This document shows, piece by piece, positions 18,041-28,308 of a DNA stretch of 64,000 nucleotides. Below the pieces are notes generated by a model, which ran no database searches, was not told where the DNA came from, and was given only the letters and a program-made list of their open reading frames with translations. Numbering within the stretch: the stretch's first letter is position 1; the number at the start of each line of letters is the position of its first letter. The stretch is from Endotrypanum monterogeii (Eukaryota; Euglenozoa; Kinetoplastea; Trypanosomatida; Trypanosomatidae). The DNA is taken from positions 1,676,636 to 1,740,635 of the forward strand of contig CM007319.1 in NCBI GenBank assembly GCA_000333855.2, written 5' to 3'. The position numbers and the translations under genes are program-made.

Positions 18041-19099
18041 ATGGTGTGGCTCCGCCCAAGTCCTCTGCTGCGTTTCTATAGAAGCCACCACGGCATCCCG
18101 CTGTCGAACCCGGCTCGTCGGTGGCTGTACAACCGCATTGTTTTTGGTGGACTGGGTGCGTTTGGATGTTACCTGACACTGCGCTACCAACTCGCGGCGT
18201 GGGAAGCGTCAAAGCATCCGGAAGATGGAAACTGTCTGTGCACCAGCGACATGGTCGACTTCCTTCGATACATGTCTTTTAATCTCCTGTCCAACACGGC
18301 CGGACGCCTTGTTGAGAACCGATCCATACCGGCTTGGGTGCACAACTGGGCTGCTCAGGCGGTTGTTCGCTGGTATGCACTGGATATGTCCGAGTCACAG
18401 CAGATGAGCGAGTTCGAAACCTTTCAGGGGTTTTACACTCGCGACTGGACACCAGCTGCACGCCCAGTAGATGCTGTGGCCTCTATTGTTGCCCCGTGCG
18501 ACGGACAAGTGCTGGCGATGAGCACAGCTGTGGATAGCACCTCGGTGGTGCAAGTAAAGGGACTTACATACGGTCTGCGTGCCCTCGTGCAGGATACCCC
18601 TCCACCATTGAACACAGACACGCACCGCCGAGTGGCCGTCGTGCTTCACATGCGCAACAAAGATTTCCATCATGTGATTGCGCCGATGTCGTTTGTGTGC
18701 GATAAAAGTGTCTATGTGCCCGGCTCCCTGCTGCCAGCAACCGCAGCTGGCTATCACTGGATCCCTTCCCTTCTTCTCATCAACGAGCGCGTCGTACTGC
18801 GGGGGACTTCTATCGACAAAACACACCTTCCACTGTACATGGTCCTTGTTGGCAGCACCCTGACCGGACGCATCACACTCTACATGGACAAGCGTGTGTG
18901 CACAAATTATCTAGACCCTCCCCCCTACGCGGTGCATTCAACGTATTCGCCGAAGCAACTTGTGACGCGCGGAGAGAAACTGGCAACGTTCCACTGGGGA
19001 TCCTCAGTTGTTCTGGTGATGGATGTGCCACAAAGCTGCAAGGCGCTCAAGCGCGCAGGTGATGAAGTGAAGGCTGGCGAGGCCCTCTTTCAGTTCTAA
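18041..19099 (+). CDS. PSD: Phosphatidylserine decarboxylase proenzyme, mitochondrial
   Basis: 352 residues. It converts phosphatidylserine to phosphatidylethanolamine at the mitochondrial inner membrane. The N-terminus is basic and a hydrophobic segment at ~33-50 fits an inner-membrane anchor. Family motifs in order: FQGFYTRDWTPAARPVD (~128-144), APCDGQV (~151-157, the SPADG region), RNKDFHHVIAPMSF (~205-218, the DYHRfH..P region), LLINERVVL (~255-263), and the C-terminal processing site FHWGSSVVLVMD with Gly320-Ser321-Ser322. Cleavage at Gly-Ser would leave Ser321 as the pyruvoyl group of the alpha chain. Many eukaryotic PSDs have LGST; the GSS form is a known variant. Start ATG: no competing upstream ATG in frame. 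Confidence 0.92.
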   Translation: MVWLRPSPLLRFYRSHHGIPLSNPARRWLYNRIVFGGLGAFGCYLTLRYQLAAWEASKHPEDGNCLCTSDMVDFLRYMSFNLLSNTAGRLVENRSIPAWVHNWAAQAVVRWYALDMSESQQMSEFETFQGFYTRDWTPAARPVDAVASIVAPCDGQVLAMSTAVDSTSVVQVKGLTYGLRALVQDTPPPLNTDTHRRVAVVLHMRNKDFHHVIAPMSFVCDKSVYVPGSLLPATAAGYHWIPSLLLINERVVLRGTSIDKTHLPLYMVLVGSTLTGRITLYMDKRVCTNYLDPPPYAVHSTYSPKQLVTRGEKLATFHWGSSVVLVMDVPQSCKALKRAGDEVKAGEALFQF

Positions 19100-20005
19100 A
19101 GACGTTTGATTTTTTTTTTTGCCAAGTGTTGCCCGGCAGCTGGTCTTCATTTTTGAGCAGCTATACTTCACAGATCGTGTTTTTTTTTTTTGGAGGGGGG
19201 TCGTTTATTTGTTTCTTCACTTTGGTTTTATTTTGATATATAACAGAGCTTTTTTCGTGCTCTGGTGGGGGGGGAGGCGGAGCCGAAAGGGAGCCCTGCC
19301 GTTGGTCTCCTGCTCTGCCGATGAAGGGAGAAAGAGTTGCATGAACAGCTGCTGTCTCGTCTGTGATCAGCCATCATAAGTTACAACGCAAAGCTTATTT
19401 TTTTTTTTTCTGGGATCTTATGTGTAGGTCCGTACGTGCTTGGGTGTGTGCTTCTTGGTAAAGTCCGCCCCCTCCCCCGCCAGTCTGCTCCGCTGCCTGC
19501 GGTTCTCGTCTTCCTTGAATCATTTATTTCTTTTCAAGGGGGGTACCAAAGGATACAGGTGTAAGATAAGCTGGGCAGGGGAACCACAAGCAGCACGCAT
19601 CATACCGCTGGTCTTTCTTTGACCCACAGCTCAATTACCAGATCACGGGCACCTGCCCTTGTGAATGAGTATAGAGGGGAGGAAGAAAAGGAAGGGTGCG
19701 TTGCCTCTGAGTGGAGCACAGCAATCACTCAACTGTATATGCGCTTCCCGTCCCCTTCGCATGTTCCCTTGGGCGCGAATACTCTCGAGCGTAACGCTGG
19801 TCGCTCTTTCTTTTGTCCATGATGGTCTGGCTACTACACGAAATGCCGGCTTCTTGCAACACCCCTGCACCTCAAACTCGTGCCATGGCTTCGGCCCATC
19901 TTCTCCTATAACTCCCAACCCTTCCTCCCCAGCAGATCACATGCAGCATGGAAGAAAAAAGAGCTCGAAGAGAACAAGCGAAACAAAAAAAAAACCCTGC
20001 GCGTC
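19100..20005. other. Intergenic spacer, 0.9 kb
   Basis: UTR sequence with T10-T11 tracts at 19111, 19181 and 19400 and an A10 run just before the next start. No gene is seen. Confidence 0.7.
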
Positions 20006-21574
20006 ATGTCCATCAGAATTTTGGACGATGATCAAAAAAGCTGTGTCGCTCACCTGCAGAGCAAACTTCATAAACGGGAGTATCACCTGGCAGAGCTGAT
20101 CAACGAAGTCGTTTATGCTGAAGAAGAACGTTTCAAAGCACTGCAGGAGGCCCACAGCCTCCGCGAGTTTTGCACACGCCTCGAGAATGTCATCAACAAA
20201 CTTCTAGAATACAATATTACGATACACAGAGAAGTACTTCTTCCGGTGCTAACCAATTCCACGGCCACTAGTGAACAGAAATGTGGCGCTGCAGCATCCC
20301 CAGAAGACCCCACAGCTGTCACCTCTTTGAAACGTTGCCTTTGTGAACTACTGAGTGAACCACACCTTTCCAGTGAAACAAAAACCCTGCTTCAGGAGAT
20401 CGGGCAGAAGCGTCAAGATATCGATCCGCTGCGGGGGGGCAGTAGTAGAGGACGGCATCACAACCCTGTCACCCCATCAGATGCACCTTCAGACTCTGAC
20501 CCTCGACAACACCCAAAACCGGAGAAAGCATCCGCTCACAATGCCACACACCAAGCCATCGTGCTCACTTCATCTCTACTGAAAAATCAAGAGACACTGG
20601 CGCAGCTGTTGAACGGTCTTCAGACCCAAGCTAAGGATCTCCTGCATCGCTGGAATAGGTTGGACACCATGGCGCTGCAGGACAGACCACAACAGACCAT
20701 TCCTGACTCAGATGTCGAACGGCAGAAACACAACCACGAAATAGCGCCCTTCCGACTGGAAAAGAAGCACCAGCACGGCATCAGTGCTAGCGAAAACGTA
20801 GAATCAAATCGATTTTTTCAGGTTGAGCGTGACGCCTCCGGGGTGCCGTTGGGCGGGCGCGATCCGTCCGCGCCTGGTGGTGTAGCAACAGTTGCACCAA
20901 CAGCCATTTTCTATGTCAATGAGTCTTGGTCAAAAGAGAGGGCAGAACTTCTACAAGAGCTTGCACATACGCGTCAACATATCGTACAAGAACAAGCGCT
21001 GAGTCGAGAATTGAGGAGGCGAATCTCACAGCTGGAGACTTCCGTGGTCGCACCAGTGGTCTCATCTACAGGAAACTTATCCACCTGCGCACACTGTGGA
21101 AAGATGCGCTTAGATATGAACAAAGCACTGGCGGACTATGAAGCCGCCAAGACATCGTGGAAGACAGAGAAACAGTGCCTGGAAAGCAATATTGCATCTC
21201 TTCGTCTCAAAGTAAAAAAAACTGCCAACGAGGCCTCACTCTCTGCAAAGTCCCCTTCTACCCATGCGTTGGTAGACGAATATCCATGTAGCCTAGAAGG
21301 AGCCGCAAGCAAAAGTAAGATCGGTGAGCTCGAGGCCACCGTCGCCGCCTTAAAGGCAGATCTACACATCATGGAAATGCGCATGTCCGTCATGCTTGAA
21401 GAGCACGACTCTGAACGTCGCCGCATCCTCGCTGCACATGAGCGTGAGCGGCAACGTCTGTGTGATGAAAAAGAGGAGTACCAGAGAATAATAAACAGCA
21501 TGTCCCGTGAGCTACAGGGGCTTTCAGGGATTAGCGCCGGCACACCACCAGCCATCACTAGCATTGCGGGCTGA
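20006..21574 (+). CDS. Coiled-coil protein, conserved-hypothetical type
   Basis: 522 residues from the first in-frame ATG. The frame is open upstream but has no earlier ATG. Residues ~5-75 form a predicted coiled coil (heptad-like HLQSKLHKREYHLAELINEV and later LREFCTRLENVINKLLEYN). A Ser/Pro/Thr-rich middle follows (~90-190), then further long helices at ~310-350 and ~375-510, full of Glu/Arg/Leu, such as ERRRILAAHERERQRL. A short CAHCGKM sits near residue 360. There is no catalytic domain, signal peptide or membrane segment. A structural, cytoskeletal or centrosomal role would fit, but nothing in the sequence proves one; the family is not recognised. Confidence 0.75.
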   Translation: MSIRILDDDQKSCVAHLQSKLHKREYHLAELINEVVYAEEERFKALQEAHSLREFCTRLENVINKLLEYNITIHREVLLPVLTNSTATSEQKCGAAASPEDPTAVTSLKRCLCELLSEPHLSSETKTLLQEIGQKRQDIDPLRGGSSRGRHHNPVTPSDAPSDSDPRQHPKPEKASAHNATHQAIVLTSSLLKNQETLAQLLNGLQTQAKDLLHRWNRLDTMALQDRPQQTIPDSDVERQKHNHEIAPFRLEKKHQHGISASENVESNRFFQVERDASGVPLGGRDPSAPGGVATVAPTAIFYVNESWSKERAELLQELAHTRQHIVQEQALSRELRRRISQLETSVVAPVVSSTGNLSTCAHCGKMRLDMNKALADYEAAKTSWKTEKQCLESNIASLRLKVKKTANEASLSAKSPSTHALVDEYPCSLEGAASKSKIGELEATVAALKADLHIMEMRMSVMLEEHDSERRRILAAHERERQRLCDEKEEYQRIINSMSRELQGLSGISAGTPPAITSIAG

Positions 21575-22489
21575 CCGCACCCGCCACTGGAATACCCAAA
21601 AAAAAAAAAAAAGTAAACGCCGCACCAGGGCTGAAGAGAGGAACTGCTTGAAATGTTGAGTCCTTCATCGCCGGGTAGTAGCTACGCTCTCTCTCTTCGC
21701 GGATAAAAAAAACAGAACAAAGAAACTGTGATACTTGTTTTTTTTTTTCTTACGCTGCTCGTACTTCTACATTCAATTATTCTGTCGGACTCATTTCTGT
21801 GTATGTGTCTGTCGCTTCTCCTTTCCGCAGTTGCCCCCCATTAGTGCACCTCAAGATGCACATATTTTCTTGATTGTCGCCGATGTGAAAATATTTTCAA
21901 TGAAACGAAAAGTGAACTGGCAAAGCCCAAGGTGCGTAGAAGGGAGGTTCTCAGGACTCACTGCTGACCTTGAGATATTTTTCCTGGGTGCCTCGCACAG
22001 CTCCACAGACACGTGGAGAGAATGACTAGACCCGCTTGAGTGCCGTACATCTGCCGCATCTGCCCGCGACCTGCGACTCGGGAAAGCAGTCTGACACAGC
22101 CGTAACCATTTTTCCCTCTCTGCTTTTTTTTTTCTGGCACCACAATACACGGTGTGGCCCTATCCTCCTCCGTCGACTCCCCCACCCGCTCCTCCCTGAA
22201 ATATTATCTCCTGCGGTCCACAAAGGCGCACTGAAGGGAGTGGGATCGGACTCCAACATACACAAGAGAGTATATTCATTCTTTGCGTTCCATTTCACAG
22301 CATAGAATCATCAGTGGCCTGTGCCTGTCTGTGTGTTTGTGTTTTTCTGCGCTGACTCGCTCACCTCTGGTCAACGCCCCGGTTGTGACAGAAAAACTCT
22401 GCGGTTATCAGGCTCCCTACTATTCTTAGCTGATAACTTGCTCGTTTTTTTTTTTTTGCGCGCAAGGAAGGGGGAGGGACTCAGGTGCG
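21575..22489. other. Intergenic spacer, 0.9 kb
   Basis: UTR sequence with an A13 run near 21598 and T-rich tracts, including a T12 tract at 22445-22457 about 30 bases before the next start. No gene is seen. Confidence 0.7.
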
Positions 22490-23353
22490 ATGACCGGCGT
22501 TACACCCAAGATACCCTTCAAAGCATGGCTTAAAGTCCACGCAAAGGCTATTTGCCAAGCGCTGCCGCTTTCTCTTCTTATCGTTGTAGAGGCACGTGAT
22601 CTCTACTACCGCGCTACCTGGGACGTTACCCCAGTACGCCCGGATACCTTCGAAGTCGGGGATGTTATTGCGGTGTGCAACCGGTGGTACACGCTGCCCA
22701 CGTGGAACCATATCCTCTACAGCTGGCTCTCCAAGGTCCTGCTTAAGTCATGTTGGGACGACGTCGGCATTATTTCTTCTGTAAAAGATGGAAAGCCCAA
22801 CCTCCTATACGTGGACTTTCGTGGTGTGCGTGAGCAACCATTAGATACGTTTCTGGAAGAGCGGTGCCCTCGCGGCGCGGCGGTGCGGAAGCTGCGCCGC
22901 GACGAAGGAGTACCACCCCTCAGTCCTGCCATTGCTGATCTGTTTCACGAGGAAGTAAAGATGCTCTCCGTGGAGCCATGGTCTCTTTTTTCTGCAAGCA
23001 TGCGAAATAGCAACGAACACAAATACTACGAATTCTGTGTGGGCATGCACGAACAGCGGTGCAAGATACGCTCCATGATCGAGCGGCGACAGTCGCGGTC
23101 GGCGATCGAGGCGCAGAAAACCTCCTTGAAGGAAATGGAAGTGATGCGACAATACCTCCAAAAATTTGTTGAACCGATGACATGCTTTCATCTCTTCAAC
23201 GGCTCTCTCGTGGCATCGTTCTTGGCCACGTACGGGCTGATTGACCGAGATCTTCCCTCACCGTCGCGGTACGTGCCGCAGGACTTTGCGCATACAATCC
23301 CTTTCCTAGGCGCGAGCACACTCGATGAGCCCATCGTATTCTTCAAAAATTGA
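22490..23353 (+). CDS. Permuted papain/NlpC-P60-like protein, catalytic residues apparently lost
   Basis: 287 residues. After a hydrophobic N-terminal helix (ICQALPLSLLIVV, ~21-33), the order of elements matches permuted papain-like proteins (YiiX/LRAT-like): FEVGDVIAV (~54-62), CWDDVGIISSVKDGKPNLLYVDF (~88-110) where the family has a catalytic His just before VGI, a Pro-rich region, and near the C-terminus NGSLVASFLATYGLID (~237-252) where active members have a CSELV-type motif. Here the His position is Asp and the Cys position is Asn or Gly, so hydrolase or acyltransferase activity is unlikely. Residues ~185-230 form a charged helix. The fold assignment is my inference from motif order; the function is unknown. 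It could bind lipids or peptides as a non-enzymatic relative. Confidence 0.6.
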   Translation: MTGVTPKIPFKAWLKVHAKAICQALPLSLLIVVEARDLYYRATWDVTPVRPDTFEVGDVIAVCNRWYTLPTWNHILYSWLSKVLLKSCWDDVGIISSVKDGKPNLLYVDFRGVREQPLDTFLEERCPRGAAVRKLRRDEGVPPLSPAIADLFHEEVKMLSVEPWSLFSASMRNSNEHKYYEFCVGMHEQRCKIRSMIERRQSRSAIEAQKTSLKEMEVMRQYLQKFVEPMTCFHLFNGSLVASFLATYGLIDRDLPSPSRYVPQDFAHTIPFLGASTLDEPIVFFKN

Positions 23354-24086
23354 TTAGTGGGGAGGAGTTTGCTTCGATCTATCGCAACCTCTGCTGAAGC
23401 AGAAAAATCCTTTCATCGTAGATACCGTGAATAGGGCATCGAATGCAGGGGAAGAGTAGAGCTGCCATCAGTCCTAACCCAATATTCTTCACAGGAATCT
23501 CAAAAAGTGAGCCCACGTCAACAGCGAGCAAACGAAGCCCGCCAACCGCTTGAGGCGTGCTGTATTGAAGCTTAGGATGCGTGAAGGAGGACGAATGGTG
23601 CATGATCGTGGCCGAATTCGTGTGGCGATCTGCTGTCTTCTGTCTCTCCCATCACGCTCTCTCCCAAAAATTTCAAAACGTTAAAAAATTCGGCTTCCCA
23701 CCACCTTCTCGCCGGTTCACGCCGCCGCCGCTTCAGGTGCTGATGCCTTTGTGCGTCTTTCTTCAATGGGTTACACTTCCCTCTCCAGTATCCCCACTCC
23801 ATATTGCAGAATTTTCGTAACTGCGACACCTCTGTGAATTCATATTGTGTGTGTGTATCGTGTCTAGGATGGAGTAACCAAACACTAGGAAAAAAAGGGA
23901 AACACATGAAGACTCTTTTCCATTCACTCATCCTCTGCACCTCTCCACGCGCGCAAGTGCACACACATACAGGCTCACCAAAACATACCCGTGGTTTCGA
24001 AGGGAACCAGTATCGACTGCGCCTCCATCGCGAGCGCGAGCCTGTGGCGCTCCAACAACAAGAACAAAAAAAAAAACGACGTCCCA
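23354..24086. other. Intergenic spacer, 0.7 kb
   Basis: No gene is seen. An A11 run at 24066-24076 lies just before the pseudokinase start. Confidence 0.7.
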
Positions 24087-24956
24087 ATGCCGGCATCGCC
24101 TTCATTTAAAACAGAACTTTCGTTGTCGAGTAATAATTGTAGCGTCTGGACGCGGTGCATATTAAAAGCGGATGTCTACCCTTCTTCGTTAGAAGCCATC
24201 CGCGCACGCATAGAAGCTCTGCGCGTTGTGTGGAGGGAGAACAAAGCCGTGAGCATCGTGCCCATTGAGCAGGCGGTGTTCTCACCACTCTACCTACGCT
24301 TAAAAGTAGATGAATCGCTTGCTCTAGATCTTCTGGGACCCTCGGAGTTCTACGAACAGCACAGCGCCCCTATCGGTGAACATGACGCCGCTCGCTGTCT
24401 CTTATCTGTGGCTCAGCTACTCTCTCAACTTCACGCACAAGGTGTTACGCATGGGCACCTGCAGGCAGGGGTAGTGTGGCGTAACAGGGAAGATGCGCTG
24501 CGCTTTGTTGTTACAGGATGTGAGCTCCCGATGAGCGCTCTCGTCCCGCATGGAACGGTGGGGACGGCTGCGCGGCAGTGTGCCGCACCGGAAATTTTAC
24601 GAGGTGAACCTTATGGCAGCGCCGCCGATGTCTGGGGGCTCGGTGTCCTCCTCCTTCAGCTTCTCCTAGGGTCGTCGAAGTCGATCTGCACAGAGGACAT
24701 TGCCGACACTGATCTACTATCGCCCTTAATTTCCAGATTGAGTCCAGGCGCTGTGAGTTTCGTGTTGCCTTGCTTGAAGAGTCAGCCCCAAGATCGCCCA
24801 CTGCTGCTTCAGGTGCTGCGACACCCCTTTTTCGCGTCGGCCCTGTCGACGGAAAGCAGTGAGCAAAGGAGCGATGGCAAGAGCTCCGACAGCCCCTCGA
24901 GCGAAAGTGAAAACGTGGAGGAAGATGACAGTGACTCTACTCGTGCGTCGTTATAA
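24087..24956 (+). CDS. Protein kinase-like protein, probable pseudokinase
   Basis: 289 residues from the first in-frame ATG. The C-lobe of the kinase fold is clear: a helix with LLSVAQLLSQLHAQGV, then THGHLQAGVVW where kinases have HRDLKPENIL, VTGCELP in place of the DFG region, CAAPEILRG (intact APE), SAADVWGLGVLLLQLLLG (helix F), DRPLLLQVLRHPFF (kinase C-terminal Arg/His-Pro motif). The catalytic Asp of HRD, the Asn, and the DFG Asp are all replaced, and the N-lobe is short with no GxGxxG loop or VAIK lysine. The acidic Ser-rich tail (~265-289) is a likely casein kinase 2 substrate. Phosphotransfer is unlikely; a scaffold or allosteric role is the usual expectation for such proteins. Confidence 0.8.
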   Translation: MPASPSFKTELSLSSNNCSVWTRCILKADVYPSSLEAIRARIEALRVVWRENKAVSIVPIEQAVFSPLYLRLKVDESLALDLLGPSEFYEQHSAPIGEHDAARCLLSVAQLLSQLHAQGVTHGHLQAGVVWRNREDALRFVVTGCELPMSALVPHGTVGTAARQCAAPEILRGEPYGSAADVWGLGVLLLQLLLGSSKSICTEDIADTDLLSPLISRLSPGAVSFVLPCLKSQPQDRPLLLQVLRHPFFASALSTESSEQRSDGKSSDSPSSESENVEEDDSDSTRASL

Positions 24957-25663
24957 ATGGGGGGGATTTTCTTTTGCTCGAACTCTGCATTCGCCTTCGT
25001 CGACGTGTTTCATTACGATTTGCTTTATGCTCTTTTTTCAATGGAACTGTTTGTGCTGAGCTTCCCCCATACACGTACACGAAACTCCTGGCTGAAATCA
25101 CCATGCGTCAGTTGTGGAGACACCTCCCCCTCCCGTCGGAAAACTCAACGTAAAGGAAAAACCTAATCCATGCGCGGGGTGCCATTTGGGGGAAGGGAAA
25201 TTATCCTCTGTCGGGTGTGGGAAGAGTCTGCTCCCCTCTCCCTTCCCCCCCCCCCCCCCTGCGTCAGATAGACTATTTTGAAATAAACCTGTTTCTAACA
25301 TGTACCTCCCCAAACCTTAATTGTCCCTCTGGTGCCTCTATCGATCTATCACGCGATTTTTTTTCCCGCCTCGACAGCACTTACACAGACGCAAGCACAC
25401 ACACACACGCGCGCATACCGGGGAAGAAACCGCGACAAACGTGTATATATATATATATATTTACATACATATACTAGCAGACGGCAGTCACCCTTCCTCT
25501 CTACTGTTTGTGCGTGCTTTTCTTTTTCACTTCTACTGTCTGGGTCAATACACAGACACAGACGCCACAATAGGCTCAGTGACACGGTACCACAGTTATT
25601 GCAGACGACCCACGGTCTGCGTTTCCTTGAAATCCATTTATACGAACACGCACGCGCAGCATC
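24957..25663. other. Intergenic spacer, 0.7 kb
   Basis: UTR sequence with a C13 run near 25247, a CA stretch near 25397 and a TA repeat at 25444-25461. No gene is seen. Confidence 0.7.
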
Positions 25664-27139
25664 ATGGCGGAGGGCGGTGTTGGCGGAAGCGACGAGAGCT
25701 TCATCTCGTTTGCGTTTGCGGTGACGTCGGTCATTCTGATTGTGCTTTATATCCCGTGGATTATCGGAAAGGCGCGTCGGCTTTTGCTTTTCTATCAGTC
25801 GTCGAAGAAAGAAAAGGCAAGCATGGTGAACCCATTGACGGAGCTGTGGGACTCTGCAACATACCTTCCACGTGTGATTTACGCCGTGACGCAGGACCCC
25901 GTGGCAATCGTTGCCGGAGCGAAGGTGTGCTATGCAGAGAAAATATTTTTTTTCCGATGCGTGATGCCGAAGTTTCTCAAGTTTGTCATCCGTCCTCGCA
26001 TTCTGGTGCCCATGCTGTGGTTTGTGTTGTTTTCATCGGCGATGTACGCCTCCCTAACCTTCGACCCGCACGCTATTCTCGGGTTGCCCTCCTCTGCCTC
26101 CACCGCTGAGATCAAAAAAACATACCGTGCCCTATCGAAGCGGTATCACCCGGATCACAACAAGACAGAAGGAGCTCGTGACCTGTATGTCCAAGTGCGT
26201 CGTGCCTACAAAGCCCTGGTGGACCGCGAGGCATTTGAGGAGGAAGAGATGAAGAATAAGCAGGAGTTCTCCGTTGGTGTAGCCCTCCCACGCTTTCTGA
26301 CCTCTCGCGAGCACGATGGATTGGTTCTGTTCGGTCTTCTTGGAATTCTTATCGGCCTGCCCATCTACATCTGGTACACCTTCACCAACGACAAGAAAAT
26401 TCCGCATCTGCTCTGGCGCATCCGCTTTGACAAGGAACGTGTTGAACATTTTCTGCAGCACTTTGGCATTCCTGTGGATCCCAAGTACGTTGCGCGTTGC
26501 ACCTCGCGCCGTGTGATTCTTCGGATTCTCATTGATTTGAAGATTTTGCCACCAAGCGCGCGAGAGGAAAGTATAAATATGTTTCCGCCGGTCCCTGATT
26601 TTGTGCAGCGGTGCATCGAAGCCGAAAAGAATGCAACGTTGTTCAGAAACCTGGGCCTCGATCCAAAGGCGATCAACGCCCTTCAGGCATACATGGCTGT
26701 CAACGGCGTCAAAATTGTGGAGGAATACGATGCGGCTAACCCACAGAATGGAGAGGATCCGAAGCTGGATGAATTTCAGCGCATTCCGCTCTCGGCGTAT
26801 CGTGCAACCCGGTATTTATTCCAGCAGCACACCATTCAAGTGGAACGTGTGCTGGATGAGCTGCAGGTCGCGATGGGTGGTACCGTACCCAGCGCCAAGA
26901 AACTTCTGAATCTGCACGGGGAGCTCTACGACCTTCTGGACATGGTGTACCTGCGCCACGAGAAGCCCAACAAGCAGCTAGTCATGAAGCTGATTGCTAT
27001 GCCACAGAGGGTGACCGACACCATCGATGCTATAGAGCCCGAAATGCAGCTCGCCTATCACCGCTACTACAAAAGCTATATGAATCAGCTTCAACAGCAG
27101 CAGCGTACTTTACGCGGTGGCGGTGCGCGCACGAACTAG
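25664..27139 (+). CDS. SEC63: SEC63-type ER translocon J-domain protein
   Basis: 491 residues. The topology fits SEC63: a membrane segment at ~14-34, a second at ~113-132, then a luminal J domain at ~134-195 with the HPD motif (KRYHPDHNK, His162-Pro-Asp), and a third membrane segment at ~219-240 (LVLFGLLGILIGLPIYIWY). The C-terminal ~250 residues form a cytosolic helical region matching the start of the Sec63 Brl domain; the acidic tail of yeast Sec63 is missing. The J domain recruits BiP to drive import of proteins into the ER through Sec61. The GRP170-like gene in this window belongs to the same ER Hsp70 system. Start ATG is the first in frame and is preceded by UTR microsatellites. Confidence 0.88.
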   Translation: MAEGGVGGSDESFISFAFAVTSVILIVLYIPWIIGKARRLLLFYQSSKKEKASMVNPLTELWDSATYLPRVIYAVTQDPVAIVAGAKVCYAEKIFFFRCVMPKFLKFVIRPRILVPMLWFVLFSSAMYASLTFDPHAILGLPSSASTAEIKKTYRALSKRYHPDHNKTEGARDLYVQVRRAYKALVDREAFEEEEMKNKQEFSVGVALPRFLTSREHDGLVLFGLLGILIGLPIYIWYTFTNDKKIPHLLWRIRFDKERVEHFLQHFGIPVDPKYVARCTSRRVILRILIDLKILPPSAREESINMFPPVPDFVQRCIEAEKNATLFRNLGLDPKAINALQAYMAVNGVKIVEEYDAANPQNGEDPKLDEFQRIPLSAYRATRYLFQQHTIQVERVLDELQVAMGGTVPSAKKLLNLHGELYDLLDMVYLRHEKPNKQLVMKLIAMPQRVTDTIDAIEPEMQLAYHRYYKSYMNQLQQQQRTLRGGGARTN

Positions 27140-28308
27140 GACGCTCCCTATTGTGCTTCTGGCAGCGTAATCGTCATCAACCCACTTTTTCTTTTCCTCA
27201 CTGCAACAAACACCTCTAGTGATCCATGGCGATTGATGGACAACACCTGTTGCATCAGCGTTGAGCGCCTTCGTAGTGAAGAGCTCACAGTGATTTCACT
27301 ATGACGGGCGGCGTCGGTCAAGCTCTGGACAAGCACCTCGTCTCCGAACTACCAGTGCAGTGTGGGTAGGTTTTGCTCGGTGCCGGGGTCATTCGCATTT
27401 GTCTCAGGTGGCATGACTAGAAGATGTGTATCTGCAGCTGCTTGCCGCTGTACCGGGGAAGAAGAACGTACGTAAAATGAAAAAAAAAAGTTGAATTTTG
27501 GAGTTGGGCTAATCTTTGTGGCGGTAGTGGCGCGTTGAAGTTAAATCTATGCATACATATGACGTGATACTCTCTGCACCCCAGCGATCGCTAGTGACGA
27601 AGATGGGTGGGGAACGGGGGGAAAAAAAATACCCGCTAGGAAAGTAACAGCATGCAGTGTAAGCGTCGACCACATCAAGTCTTTCTCGGCAGCGTAACAC
27701 TCTGCTGAACTCGAGTACGCGTTCCCTTTTTTGTTTTAAACATGTTTACAAAAATGCTGTGCGACTCCCTTCACGGCAGTCTTATCAACAATTTATGTAT
27801 CCGTCGAGGAAATGTTCGCTTGCATAAAGTCACCCAATACGAATAGTGGTGCGAAGTGCTGAAGCAGTCGCACTCTCTCCACTCTTCCACCTTGCCTCAT
27901 AGCGTTTCTGTGTGACGAAGTAAATATTTTTAAAAAACAAGGGGAACAATATGAAGGTGCTGTAATGGTCGACAGTCATCATTGCGCCGGCGCTGCTCAT
28001 CAGTAGAGCTTTTGAAAAAGTCGTGACAGCGCAGTGTCAGTCATAGGGAAAAGAAAAGAATAAGTGTCTGCGCTTAGAACTTTTTTTTGTCATTTATGTG
28101 CAACTGTGCTTCTTTCGGTTCTCATAATGCAGAAACTTTTTTTCTGCATCAATACCTCGCTCGAGTAGATCTCCTAACATGTATTCTACTTTTCTTTTTA
28201 CCTCTCCCTCATCCTCTGCAGAAGCATAAACGCAAAAACGCGCGTACACACACACACAGACAGAACCCGCCCTTACGGATCGACCACGCAAACAAATACC
28301 AAAATAAA
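27140..28308. other. Intergenic spacer, 1.2 kb
   Basis: AT-rich UTR sequence. I looked for tRNA-like arms and box C/D motifs and saw nothing convincing. A CA stretch and A-rich sequence lie just before the CGR1-like start. Confidence 0.6.

Noticed and set aside
25321..26109. 262-residue frame overlapping the SEC63 start
   Set aside because: It begins in UTR repeats and then runs out of frame through the conserved SEC63 coding region.
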